NCBI GenBank assembly: GCA_030247885.1
Contig: JAPDRO010000010.1
Span: forward strand, 620,001 to 684,000
Origin: Taxawa tesnikishii (nom. ined.)
Taxonomy: Eukaryota > Ascomycota > Dothideomycetes > Dothideales
Direction: 5' to 3'
Length of the DNA: 64,000 bases
In this document: positions 42,917 through 54,093 of the stretch, in pieces
Layout: every line of letters begins with the position of its first letter
How positions within the stretch are numbered: position 1 is the stretch's first letter
The notes under the pieces: model-generated
What the model saw: only the letters and a program-made list of their open reading frames with translations
Told to the model about the DNA's origin: nothing
Database searches by the model: none
Position numbers and translations under genes: made by a program

Positions 42917-44158
42917 TCATACTACATCATATAGCCATGTAATGCCTTCACTGGTGGGTGGGGAGCTGAGCATTCTGTGCTGCCAATCAGAAGATCCTCG
43001 TCGCTTCTTGCATCTACTCCTGTAGACCTCCTCAACCCCTTCTTTGACTCTAGCCAGCTCTTTCTGAAGTGTGCCAATGTTCCCTAGTTCTTGCTTGGGA
43101 TCAGGTGTCTGTTTGCAACGCGTGTTGACCTGAGCCGGAGACCCCGCACATCGTGCAAGAATCTCATCGTTCTTGGGGATCTGAGACTGCCTGATGCGAT
43201 TGATGAGCGCGTTGTTGATGCTGGTAAGCTCAGTCCCCCGCTCCACCCCGAATGCTTTCAGCTTTCAGTTGTCTGCCACACATTGCCGCAGGAGCTCAAC
43301 CTGGGCTGAATGTTTGTGTTGAGCCTCCTGACTTTCCTCTGCCGCTGCGACTTCTTGCTTGCGAGCTCCGGTAAAGCCGCTCTTCTCTGAGATTGCCTCC
43401 TGAAGACCGGTGATTATCCGAGCGAGGCTAGGAGTTGCGGCGTCACTGCTGCGTTTGACAAACTCTGTTAGCGCCTCTGCGATGGCGCTTGTAGAAGTGT
43501 CCACTCCCTTCTTTTCTTCTCTGTTATTTGCTGCTGCTGCCGTTGGCGCTCTGAGTTTTGATGTGCGGGCCTCTGCTTCCACCGCCAGCCTCGAAGATCT
43601 TCCCCATGAGGGACAAGGAGGCTCGAGACTGGGAAGGCTTGCTGCGACGGATCCGTCATACGAAAGCCAGACGGCATGTGCGGGATGGTGCCGCAACAAC
43701 TCTCGCATGTTCTTGAGTCTGTAACTGCGCGGATCCGTGACGCCGAGATACCCGGACAGGGCTGTCCCCTGTGTTGGCCGGGGCTGTGTCAGACGCTGTG
43801 CGATCCTGTACCGGTCTACTGTGCTTGTAGACTGATCTGTAGTGGTATCGTCTGAACATCGTGCCCAGCGAAGATCCGGCTGTGTTGCTCCTGTCAAAAC
43901 AGCACTTGCGACGGCAAAAGCCCGTTCGTTCTGCTGGTCGAGATCAGCTTGCCACTGCTGCTCTTCATCCGCAATGGACTGCGCGTCAGAAGTTGAAGCC
44001 TCAGCTTCCCGTACAAGTCGTTCTCGACGCCGATCGTGGCCCTTGACTGCTGCTCTAGATCTGACCGTTCGCCTCAGTGTCGACGTGCCCATCTGTCGAG
44101 GGTCTGTAACATTGACAAAGGTAAGGTCCTCTTTCGCAGAGTCGGCTCTAGGGGGCAT
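42917..44158 (-). pseudogene. Unrecognised 413-codon gene with one internal stop
   Basis: ATG 44158 starts MPPRADSAKEDLTFVNVTDP. A basic stretch (RRTVRSRAAVKGHDRRRERL) follows, in the manner of proteins that begin with an FVN(V/I)T-P block and a regulator-like basic segment. The frame then has SGYLGVTDPRSYRLKNMREL, LRHHPAHAVWLSYDGS and a helical coil. A single TGA at 43267..43265 interrupts, and the same frame continues KLKAFGVERGTELTSINNAL, IQRIRQSQIPKNDEIL-like sequence and a Lys/Arg-rich end (YRSRCKKRRGSSDW) to 42917. One nonsense change is the only visible damage. The family is not recognised. Confidence 0.5.
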
Positions 44159-44410
44159 GACTGATGTTCTTGAAGAAGGGATTGAAGTGTACGAGACGCA
44201 GCGCTTTTTAAATCTGCAAAGGAAGCTTCACCAGGCGGCACCAGTAACCCGTTTTTCTGTGAGCGCTCTTTTGCATGCTTTCTACAACGGCAGATGATGT
44301 CAAGTGCGAACAGAGTTGACCGTTGGCGAAGTCTAGACCAGACTATATGAGAATAACGCACGAAGTCAGGGGAACGGGAACGGCAACAGGACGGAAAGTT
44401 ACGCCACGTA

Positions 44411-46518
44411 CCGTGTCCGTGCACCCAATGCACGGATTCACTCAATGCACGCGGGGCACCAACCACCCCAAACTTCAACACCACGTAACTCCACCAATAT
44501 GAGCTCAATCGAGGACGCGCTTGCAGAGTTAGAATCGCTGAAGCCTGGAGAACCGTTTTGCTACTCTGAGATAGCCAAATATCATGGCGTTGATCGCTCT
44601 ACACTATCGCGAAGGCACCGAGCTATTACAACGTCGCGTGCAGCTGATGCCTCGACGCGTCAAAAGCTCAACCCACAACAAGAGCTGGAGCTTGTACGCT
44701 ATATAGAAGGGCTTACAAAGCGACGCCTTCAACCTACACGAGAGATGATACGAAACTTCGCGATGGATATAGCCAAGGAGCCAGTGAGCGAGAGCTGGGT
44801 TACTCGCTTTATCAACAAACACAGCATCCATCTCATCTCACACTGGGTAACTGGTATGGACCGCGATCGCCACAAGGCTGATTCAGGGGCTAAATACAGC
44901 CTGTACTTCGACCTCCTGCATTCCAAAATCAAGCAGTATAACGTGGAACCACGTCATACATACAATATGGATGAGAAGGGCTTCTTGATTGGTATCACCG
45001 GCCGATCGAAACGAGTGTTCAGCAGACGGATGTGGGAGAAGAAGGAAGTTAGAGCAGCTATCCAGGATAGCTCACGTGAATGGATTACCCTTCTAGCTTG
45101 TATGTGCGCTGATGGATCAGCGTTGCCACCATGCCTCCTATATCAGTCAACTGGCAAAGCTATACAATCAAGCTGGGTAGGCGAGATCAAGCCAGGGGAA
45201 CACTCGGTACACGTCAGCTCATCACCGTCAGGCTGGACAAACAACGATATAGGCCTTGCCTGGCTTGAACAGGTGTTTGGCCGCTACACCAAGGCCAAAG
45301 CACGACGGTCTTACCGGTTACTTATCCTTGATGGCCATGGATCTCACGTTGCTATGGATTTTATTGAATACTGTGACCGGAACAAGACACTCCTGGCTGT
45401 ACTTCCTCCCCATTCAACGCACACGCTGCAGCCGCTCGATGTGTGCTTGTTCAAGCCTCTCTCACAGGCCTACTCCAACGCTCTCAGCTTTCCTCCAGAG
45501 AGGCTAGGGATTACTCCCAATCAAGAAGAGTGACTTCTTCCCCTATTCTGGAAAGCGTGGATGAGCTCCTTCAAGCAAACGACGATACTTAAGTCCTTCG
45601 AAGCAACGGGTATATCACCCATGAACCCTGACGTAATACTTGACAGATTCACCAACAACAGTTCAGACGAGCAGGAGTCAGAGGGGAGCTCTAATACAAC
45701 CCTTAGTGGGTCTGATTGGCGGAAACTGAATCGTCTTATACGTTCTGCAGTGAAGGATGAGAGCAGTAAGGAGGCGCAGCGGCTTAGCCAATCGCTCCAC
45801 CACATCTCAGTTCAAAACCAACTACTCCACCATGAGATTCAGGGGCTCAAGGAGGCCCTAACTGTTAAGAAGAAGCATAAGAAGCACAGCAAGCCTCTTG
45901 ACCTACAACAACGTCAGGAGTACCATGGCGGCTTAGTGTTCTGGTCACCAAGGAAAGTCAGGGAGGCGCGTGTTCGCCAAGCTGTGGAAGAGCGTGAAAA
46001 GAAAGAGCTACAACTTCGAAAAGCTGAGGCAGCTGAGCTCAAGAAAGCTGCTCAATCGTACAAGGAGAAAATAGCTCAAGAGAAGCGTGAGGCACGAGAG
46101 GCAGCCAAGGCAGTAAGGGAGAAGGAGAAGGCTGAACAGGCAGCTGAAAAAGAACGTCAAAAACAAGCCCGCGACGCTGCCAAAGCTCTCCATTTATCCC
46201 ATAAGGGTAAGAGGAAAGCCTCACGTCCACCTGCACAGAAGAGCAAGCGCCAGAAACGTGTTGTTGATGCTGTGGGTAGTGGGGAAGCCTCAGGGGCTGC
46301 ATCACCTCCCTAGCTGTCACTACCCGCCGCGGCCGCAACGTCAGGCTTCCAAGTAAATATAAGTAGCAAGAAGTGATCGCAAGCATCAACATAGTACTCC
46401 ACTACAAAGTCTTGTGATAATAGCTATTGTGGGTGGCTCTACAGCCTCATTTCTTGTTAAGCTGTTGTGATGTTCCGCGTGCATTGAGTGAATCCGTGCA
46501 TTGGGTGCACGGACACGG
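44411..46518 (+). mobile_element. Type III Fot1-like transposon, full length (2,108 bp)
   Basis: Both ends read CCGTGTCCGTGCACC, then CAATGCACG twice, 17 bp apart. TA lies at 44409-44410 and 46519-46520, themselves flanked by ACG and CGT, so the true ends may be three bases farther out with TA at 46523-46524 on the right and none on the left. The right flank is the edge of duplication copy B. The left flank does not match the expected continuation of that segment. Confidence 0.92.
44499..46313 (+). pseudogene. Fot1-like type III transposase with one frameshift
   Basis: ATG 44499 starts MSSIEDALAELESLKPGEPF. Helix-turn-helix blocks (CYSEIAKYHGVDRSTLSRRH, ESWVTRFINKHSIHLISHWV) lead to the catalytic core: TYNMDEKGFLIGITG, RLLILDGHGSHVAMDF and HTLQPLDVCLFKPLSQAY, all three Asp present. 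The frame is lost near 45500 (NALSFPPERLG...) and regained from about 45561 (SFKQTTILKSFEATGISPMN). The tail is a long K/E/R/A-rich coiled coil (KEKIAQEKREAREAAKAVRE) ending in a basic region. One small indel appears to be the only break. Confidence 0.9.
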
Positions 46519-46521
46519 TAC

Positions 46522-49500
46522 GTTACCACAAGCGCCATACAGGGATGAGAAGGGAACCGCTCTCGCGGAGACAGCTATGATAGAACCAAGGTTTAGACCG
46601 AAGAATCCGTAAGTCTGCCGGCTCCATTCCTTGCTCTACATATATTGACCACACTAGAGGATACCAGCTTCAGCAGTGCAGCACAAACAAAACCCTCGGA
46701 CATCGGCCGCTGTCCATCTTATAACTCTTGGAGTGGAGCCAACATCCAAACCAAACTTGACACCATCAGACGAGTATCTGTCAGTACTATCTCGATCACC
46801 AATCACGAAGCTGAGTAGGAACGATTGAAGCTAACGTACACTAAGACTCAAGGTATTGAGGGAAGAACTTGCGTCGCAGCACGAGTGACTGAAACGTCCT
46901 CTTTATCCATGTCAGTTGCGATCCAACTTTCCAGAAGGTATGCTCAACGTGCTGTTCATGGGGAGTGCAAGTTCTCATCGATGAATGCCTTGCTGGAAAC
47001 AGATGTTGTCGGCAGGCATTGTGCATCGAGCCAAGCGGCAGTGGATGATTTTACCGGGAGTCCGACAAAGGCCCTTCTGTCCCGACTGGAACAAGGGTTC
47101 TGTTCAGGATCCTACAGAGGTCCTTCGATCGAGTTGTCGAGTCATTGACGGTTAGGTAAGGAAAGCTTCTATAGCCGAGAAGGCAGTAATCGGGAGCCCT
47201 GACTCTAAACCCCTGTAGATCTAGGCCATCCACGCGTATCCTGCCTGGCTTTGCTGAGCTGGCGCTGCCACCAGTCAACTGCGAATCTTGCATGGATGTT
47301 GAGCACGTTATTCCAGAAGCGATCTTGTCAGTTAAGCAGGCTTTGCCATCGCTTAACCAACATCTCGCTTGGTTAATTACGCGCAGTTTTGTTCATCTGA
47401 TTCCGTGGACACTTCCTTTTGCAGCCCGTTCACGTTTGGTCAGGTCAAGGATGTCTAGCATGCTTGCAACACATTGGTTCCCCAGTCATCGAAACGAATG
47501 TCCAGTCATCATATGCGCAAAACTCTGTTTCCGGAAAGATCGTACTGTGCCGGACGTAAAGCTCCGTCAACTGTTTTTCGCGCACCCCGACTTGCCCGCC
47601 GTTATACTGGAAGAGGAGCAGCACATATCCCGAATCACCAGTAAGGATGTCCTTGTTTGGAACGGATGCTTGGACTAAGTCACGCGTGACCATTAACGAC
47701 ACACCCTCAGACCAATATCTCAGCAATGGCTTCGTTCAATATGTACAAAGAAGACATGTCGCCAGTGACCAAGATGCTACAAAGGTTTGACCGCAACACA
47801 CGTGGTCGAAGTTTCCTACCGTTCTGCTTCCCTTCTCTTTCTATATCCTCACAAGGTTCAATTATAACTTGCTCAAACATCTCGTGAGAGCCCAAGATCC
47901 CTCTCGATTTGACGCGTTTCTCTGAGATGGTAGCCCCGACTTTGCTCTACCTCCTCTAACTTGAGTCTTCTCTCTTCCACAGAACGATTGAGATCTTGCA
48001 CCCTCTGTTGCACATCTCTCTGCTCCCGTTGTAAAGTCTCGATTTGTGCACATATATCCTCCATGCGCTTGGCCTGTGATGCAAGACCTACTTCTGCCTC
48101 CCTGACATCAGACGAACACTGCCCGAGCTCCTCCTCTGCAAGACGTAGCGCGCGCCGATGTTGTTGATACTCCTTGACTTTCCTGCCCATCATGATCAGT
48201 TCCTGTGTCGTGGAGTCGTCCAGGTCAGCGTTCTTTGAAGTCGAAAACGGCGTCCGCTGGTTCGATGCTGGCAAAGCGGTACTTCTCTCCTGGTCCGGAA
48301 CATCCTCATTCGGAGACAAGGACAGTGTAGGCTCTTGAGGTGGTGAACGCTCGGTTGGTACTCCACTACCTGACCTAACCGTCGCTGCCGTCGTCGACCT
48401 CAACAACCGCCCAACCCTCTCTCCTTCCTCTTGCGTTCCCTCACGCGCTTCACCATGACTGTTCCCCGTATCGAGCTCTTCACCAGTGCCACTGTGGTCT
48501 TGTGGTGACAAAGGGCACCGTCGGTAACGGCAGTTCGGCGGTCTGCAGCTAGCCTCTCCGATGCTACGTTGTCGGTTCCTGCATACGAACGATCTGCGTT
48601 CTCCTCCTCTGACATCCCGCCGCGTCTTGCTGGAGTTGCAGTCGCCCCCACGCTAGCATCGCTGTAGTTGTTGGTGTCTGTAACAAGGGGCTGCGATGGC
48701 TTCTCTGCTTCTATACCGGCATTGGGAGTGTTCGCAAGCGTGTCAGGAGCGTCTCCTTCAGCACCACTTTCCGATGGTCCGCACGTTCGACGCAATGGGT
48801 TTGTCTTAGCACTGGCAAAAGTCCACAGAAAGCCTTGGCCCTCTCTGCCCTTGCCTTGACTCCGTCCCACAAATCTCGGATTGACCCCTTTAGCATACGT
48901 GCTCAGTGTCGCAGATATCCCACTCTTTATTCTGCTGCTATCGCGGCTAAGTATATCGCTAGGATGGTGCTTTTCCATCCATGACAGTATCTCGGTCGTC
49001 CGAAGTCCATCTGGGTTTGCTTGTAGCGCCTGACAGATAACGCTGAGGTAGGAGAGAGGGGTGGATGGTGATGAAGTGCTTGTAGGTTGTGTGTTCACAG
49101 AGCTCCAACCTGGGTTCGGAGAAGAAGCGGGACTGCAGTTTGGATCCTGATTCCCTCGCTCAGCAGACGCACCGTGCTCGGAACAATGTAGCGACGCTGA
49201 CGCATGATCGTCTGTTCTCCGTGCTGTGCGCTTGTTATGGGCCTTAGCGGTGGGCCGCCCTTTGCGAATGTTAGCTCTGGGTTCTTCTTACAAGTTGAGG
49301 CCGCAAGCGCAGTAAGTACGTTTTCTTTTCTGCCGATCAGGTACATCGGCCGATGGTGTGATAGGAGACGTCGCTGTTGCTTCCATTGTGCCTACCAGAA
49401 CGGCATCCAGACCTTTTGGTGGCTCCCAAGTGTGGAACGGGGTCGTCCTTGCGGAGACTGCGAAGATAATCAAGGGTGCTAGGGCCCGGGGTTGCAGCTG

Positions 49501-49538
49501 GACATGGGGCGCTAGCCGACGATAGCCGACCAGCGGAG
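46522..49538 (-). repeat. Segmental duplication copy B (3.02 kb), inverted
   Basis: The reverse complement of copy A at 13347..16390, with scattered substitutions and few indels. It starts exactly at the right end of the type III element (GTTACCACAAGCGCC) and ends at CAGCGGAG, 54 bp before the TA of the element at 49593. The kinase that follows copy A is absent here. Confidence 0.92.
47873..49098 (-). pseudogene. Helix-turn-helix plus coiled-coil gene, copy B, one-base frameshift
   Basis: Copy B of the 13814 gene. The first 160 codons match copy A closely (SYLSVICQALQANPDGLRTT, NPRFVGRSQGKGREGQGFLW). At about 48510 copy A has four T where copy B has three, which throws the reading frame (ends RKRKERGLGGC). 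The remaining coding sequence is readable in the next frame (48511..47873) through the same coiled coil to the same end, LGLSRDV. Apart from that base the gene is preserved, so inactivation is recent relative to the duplication. Confidence 0.85.
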
Positions 49539-49592
49539 GTCAGGTGGGGACTCGGTCTGATTGAACACTGTATGGATTGAGTTCTAGCACTA

Positions 49593-51052
49593 ACGTAGTT
49601 CCCCGCGTGATGCCCGATCCCGCGTAATGCCCACTTTTACGCATCCTAGCAAAACATGAAAACACTGCTCTAACAACTTGACCACTACGTGAATCGGCCT
49701 CACGTTTCGTGTAGTATGAGCGGAGTAGTAACAGAACTGTTCTAGCTCCTGGCTAACTTGGAAATATGGTGAGGGCGGCTGTGTGCTGCGCCCGGAGCGT
49801 AACCTTTGCGAAACCGGTACCTAACCTGCCTTTCGCTGTCGCAAAGTGGGGCTAGAGACCCTCCTTCTAGATATAACGTCACGTTGAACCTTGGAGTCCT
49901 TGGAACCTGAAATAGCACCCAAATCGCACGCGTCTTGCTGGGTGCGCTGTGTGGAAGGCTGCGCGTGAAGCCTCTTCCGGGGCACCCCTACCCCTTCCTC
50001 TTCGAGACCCCTCTTCCTAGGCTTAGCAGCGTCTACTTTCGCTGCCCTTACCACTATCACTTCTCCTTCTTCTATAGTAGCAGCCCGAGGCTGCTTGGTG
50101 GTTTGCGCAAGCTTACTCGCTTGTTGCGCTACTTTCTTTGCCGCTCGTTCGGCCTTTTCACGCTCCCGCTCTGCTTTGGCTGCCTCCCGCGCCGCAACAC
50201 GCGCGGCCTTTCTTTCCTCCCTCTCGCGCGCTTTGTCTGCTCGTGCTCTAGCTGCTTCAAGCTTGCGATCTTGTATAGCTTGCTTGCGTTGGCGCTCCGC
50301 CTCCACTTCGTCGGCTGCTTGCTGGCGAGCTCGCTCAACCCGAGCGGGACTGAAGAACCGTGCTCACGTGAGACAATCCTTCTTGTAGACCTAGAGAGGC
50401 CTATCAAGAAGCCTTTCTCGTCGAAGTTGTACGTGTTTGACGGCGTGACGTTATACTGCTCCCTCTTTCTGTGAAGCTGTGTTGAGAGTGTTAAACACGT
50501 ATACTAGAAGTAGGCCGCACGCTGCTACAACGTAGGTAGGACAAAACTAACTAGGCTGAAGAACTCTTGAAAGTATAGCGAGTTATCTGCTACCTTACGC
50601 TTGTGATCAATCACTCGTAGGTACACGCTAGTAAGGCGATCGTGGTGTCGCCGGTAAAAGCGGGTGACCCAGTTCTTTCAAGCTTAGTTTTTGCAACCTG
50701 TTCGGCAATATTCTTGAGCACCTGCGGTGTCGGTGGAAGGCCACCGTCCGTAAGTCTATTCAGATGCGCAACAAGCACCTCTTCTTGTGCGTTTGTGAGC
50801 TTCTGGCGGACATTGGAGTTGGCTTGTTGAATTGTGTCTGTCTCGCCTTTATGGCGCCTTGCTAGCGTTCTGCGGTCGATGTTCCACTTTCGCGCGCTTG
50901 CAGCATAGTTCACACGCTCTTGCGACTCCAAATCATCTAACGCGCAAGCTATACGAGTGTTGAGGTCCATTGTGGAGTAGAATGAGTTTGGCTGTTCGTG
51001 ATGCGCAGAAGTGGGCATTACGCGGGATCGGGCATCACGCGGGGAACTACGT
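49593..51052 (-). mobile_element. Type III-like Fot1 transposon, internal deletion derivative (1,460 bp)
   Basis: TA duplications at 49591-49592 and 51053-51054. The ends read ACGTAGTTC, then CCCGCGTGATGCCCGAT and CCCGCGTAATGCCC. On the minus strand the N-terminal part is present (MDLNTRIACALDDLESQERV, ARKWNIDRRTLARRHKGE; from ATG 50970). The motif TYNFDEKGFLIGLSRSTRR is readable near 50420, and the K/E/R-rich tail follows (50306..49821). Most of the catalytic domain, including the second and third Asp, is deleted. It is a non-autonomous element that could only move with help from a matching transposase. Confidence 0.9.
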
Positions 51053-51474
51053 TACCAGGGCAGTCAGGCTCCGAAACAAACGAAAGACACCCGAAACAGT
51101 GGCCGATGCCAGTATGCCTCCCTCACTTTTGCGGCCGCAAGAAAGGGTGCCAAGCTTACGCTCCTGTGTCGTTTCTTAGAGTCTCGGGCACGTTCCTTGC
51201 TTCCATTACGTATCGCTAGAGTTTGTGGAAATCGAGGGAGCAGGAACAGACCCTCACCACCATCTTGTCGTGGACGGAGTAGGTAGTGGCAATCTTGCCA
51301 ACTAGCGCCGGAAAGAGCCTTTCCTTCATGTTGCCGTGTACGCTACCTGATGCTAGGATCATTATTCTTATCGTACCGCTCGTATCCCTTCGGGCAGACC
51401 TGCTTCGGCGGATACGGTAACTGAACATCGGTTACCATGAATGGCTACCAAGAGAAAGTTGAGAAGCATCGCTC

Positions 51475-51690
51475 ATGATCGTTAGCGTTGAGGCCGCGGC
51501 CACAACACACTTCATAAGATACGTACCAAGCCTACTCGCCTGGCAAAAACTCGATCGAACCGTGATCGACGAATGCCACCTGACAGTAACTGCCGCTGAC
51601 TACCGATCAAGCATCGTCGACCTTGCTGCGGTCCGCACTCTCGGGACACAGTTTGTCTACCTCCAGCTACGTGTATGATAACTTCGCTGC
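51475..51690 (+). pseudogene. RecQ-like DEAD/DECH helicase fragment
   Basis: The frame 51475..51678 reads VEAAATTHFIRYVPSLLAWQ, then LDRTVIDECHLTVTAADYRS and LAAVRTLGTQFVYLQL. The DECH box and the following Q-Y-L-T-A-like segment match the RecQ-type helicases abundant in fungal subterminal and repeat regions. Only about 68 codons survive. A fragment, not a gene. Confidence 0.68.
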
Positions 51691-51714
51691 AGTCTTCTCC
51701 ACGACTGCTGACGA

Positions 51715-52277
51715 TGTGCTCACTCATTTCGTTGTCTAGAGCAGCTCCGCATCAGTCACCGAGATCTCCGTGCCCTGGGATATCAGGGTTTCGGTCGATA
51801 CCAATCACAAGGTCCCCTGGTGCGGAGTTCCACTGCACTATAAACAACGCTGTCGGCGCCATACTGAGCCAGATCAAAACTATCTGGACTTTAGCCGACT
51901 GGAAGCAAACTCTCTAAGGCGGCTGCTTCGACGGCTCCGGCATACCCGCAAGAAATTATGTTCAGATCTGGATTGAGCAGTATCTGAACGCAATGCTCAT
52001 GGTGGAGGCCGGGGCTAACAACCTGATACAAACACCCGGAGATGGTACCGATGTCACTCAAGGCTGCTTGGTGACTGAAACTTACGTACCATTCTCGGTC
52101 TTTGTTCTGATAAGCGTTGTTGGCTTCCTTGCTCTTCTAGTCCTTGTGGCATTGATCCTTCACCTTGTCGCATCTGTCCTTCCATACAGGAAGAGACCCG
52201 AAAGAGGCAGTCCCTTATCTGCGTTCTATGCTCAGGACGGCCGTGAATGTTACAGGCTGTACGCGAGTGTGCGATAA
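51715..52277 (+). pseudogene. Membrane protein C-terminal fragment, frame-shifted
   Basis: Successive frames read VTEISVPWDIRVSVDTNHK-like sequence, PARNYVQIWIEQYLNAMLMV, EAGANNLIQTPGDGTDVTQG, and a clear hydrophobic helix FSVFVLISVVGFLALLVLVA followed by a cytoplasmic-type basic stretch (YRKRPERGS) to the stop at 52277. The helix suggests a single-pass or last transmembrane segment. The upstream gene is missing. The family is not named with confidence. Confidence 0.5.
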
Positions 52278-52559
52278 GAGATGAAGTAAAGTTGCTAAAG
52301 AGTCAAGAGCGCTCAGAAACTGGCAGTGCAAGATTGTCGTAGCAGCAGGAGGCGACATGATACCGATCCCTACTCGAGGTGAAGCTATACTAGATGCGGA
52401 GGATATCCAATTGCACTATCGTGCCTAACAATCTCCCCATCGTCAATTCGCTGTTTCAGGTAGATTTAGTACGCACGAAAGACTATAGTAAACAGAGTAG
52501 CAAACGCGCTACTCACTTTTACGAGTAAGGCTAGTTAGAGGGCTCTATTCTCGGCGATG

Positions 52560-52963
52560 TAGTATATAGAGCATATGACCCGCGCTTTAGATAAACGGGT
52601 AGTGAGAACGTGGCTTCATGGAAGCAAGTCGAAGAACAGGGAGAGCTTCTTCATGCCCGAAAGGCTAGAAAAGGGTAAGCGAGTCGAATTGAAAGGATGG
52701 TTTGTGATTAGCACGCGATAGGTGCCTGAAATCGCAAAGGTAAGCGGAAGCGGAGACGGCGAAGAAAAGACTTGCGGACGGTCAGGTAAGTGTACTATCG
52801 AGAAAGTGATTCGGGATCAGGAAGATGAACTACTTGAGGACCTGTCTAGCTGCTCGGATTCAGGTTGCGTCATTATTGCGACGCGTAGACAGCTATTGAA
52901 GCGGAAGAGGTCATGATTTAGCGGTTTGCTACCCTGTCTATCTTACCACACCGTCAACTACGT
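52560..52963 (+). mobile_element. Type I Fot1-like transposon, 3' remnant
   Basis: Similar to the tail of the 21230 transposase: EQGELLHARKARKG-like coil, a VELKGWFVIST-like block, acidic EDELLEDLSSCSDSGCVII, then a decayed 3' end finishing CCGTCAACTACGT next to TA 52964-52965. Stops interrupt it. The 5' part is gone. Confidence 0.82.
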
Positions 52964-53023
52964 TACCAAAATACTGCTTCTCCATCAAACGTCAACTGCG
53001 GGAATGGCCGAGATGCAATCTAC

Positions 53024-54093
53024 TCAAGCTTGCCATCCGTAGGCAACAACAACATCTGGATCGGCCACGTTGAAGTAAGACGGGTCACTTCCGCCATTAT
53101 AATACTGGACACACTCCCATTGAGCGGTTGATGTGCGGAAATGAACGTCAAACGACAGGTAGTAGTCCTCAGATGCGTACACGGCGCATTGATTGATTGC
53201 ATCGCAGGCGGACAAGGAACCGGACATATCGTGGGTGATTGGAGGGGATCTTTCGGACTATTATTGCCGGGGTTATCGGCGTTCTCAGTATAGCCTGACC
53301 CTGAATAGTAGAGCTCGTACGTAGCACCGTGGATGGGATACTGAGTCCACGTGCAAGTGGGGATAGTCTGTGTGGTGGTGGCTGTAGTGTCGATGATGCT
53401 CGTCGCCGTTGTTGTTGCTACGGTTGCGTCGGTCTCCACACTGACGGTCTCAATGATGGAAACTGTGACTGTAGTGACTGGCGATGTGGTTGTTGTCACC
53501 GTGCTTGTGGTTGTGGTAGGTATCGTGGAAGTTGTAGTGACAGTAGTCGTTAGGGGTGTCTCGATGCAGGAACAAAATGTGCTGATGAATGACGCCGCTT
53601 GCGTCTCCAAGTATGAGAACAGAGAACTGGCAGGACTGCCAGCCAATGGCGCTGAGCGTGGATATGTCGTTATTGTTCCCCCTGAGGTTGCTATCACCTT
53701 GGCTGTCTCCTTGTTTTCCCTCTTGGCGTTATCGTAGATGGTCACAGTGGTCAGAGTAGTAGTTGCAAAAGTGGTAGCAGTGGCGGTTTCGGAATCGGTG
53801 ATCGTGATGGTATCGTCGGTGCTGCATGTAGCGCTGACAGTCGAACTGACTGTAGAAGTCACGGTGGAGGTGGCGGTGATGGTGGAGGTCGTGGAGGTAG
53901 TGGACGTGTGTGTGACGATAGGGAGCGGATAATGTGAAGAACAGTATGTCTCGGCCGGCGCGTACGATGAGAGCGGAAGTAATATGTTGTATGGTGGATT
54001 CGAACAAACAGTTGCAGTAGCAACCACGATCTGGTTGACTGCTATCATGAGAATTGAACTTGAAAGCCAGGTCGATGCATGACGCCTGAACAT
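53024..54093 (-). pseudogene. Secreted Thr/Val-rich surface protein, one frameshift
   Basis: ATG 54093 opens a signal peptide (MFRRHASTWLSSSILMIAVN...ATA). The mature start SNPPYNILLPLSSYAPAETY is a recurring fungal extracellular module. A long Thr/Ser/Val-rich low-complexity region follows (TSTTSTITATSTVTSTVSST), likely O-glycosylated, interrupted by SLFSYLETQAASFISTFCSC. The C-terminal module TCTWTQYPIHGATYELYYSG then loses frame near 53238. It resumes as DMSGSLSACDAINQCAVYAS, EDYYLSFDVHFRTSTAQWEC and ends DPDVVVAYGWQA at 53024. One base change restores a full protein of about 355 aa, and an assembly error or a very recent mutation is possible. Confidence 0.68.

Noticed and set aside
53351-53932. 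Two Val-rich plus-strand open frames (53351..53737 and 53738..53932)
   Set aside because: They are the mirror of the Thr-rich repeat region of the minus-strand surface protein. Low-complexity ACN codons read as Val/Gly on the other strand.
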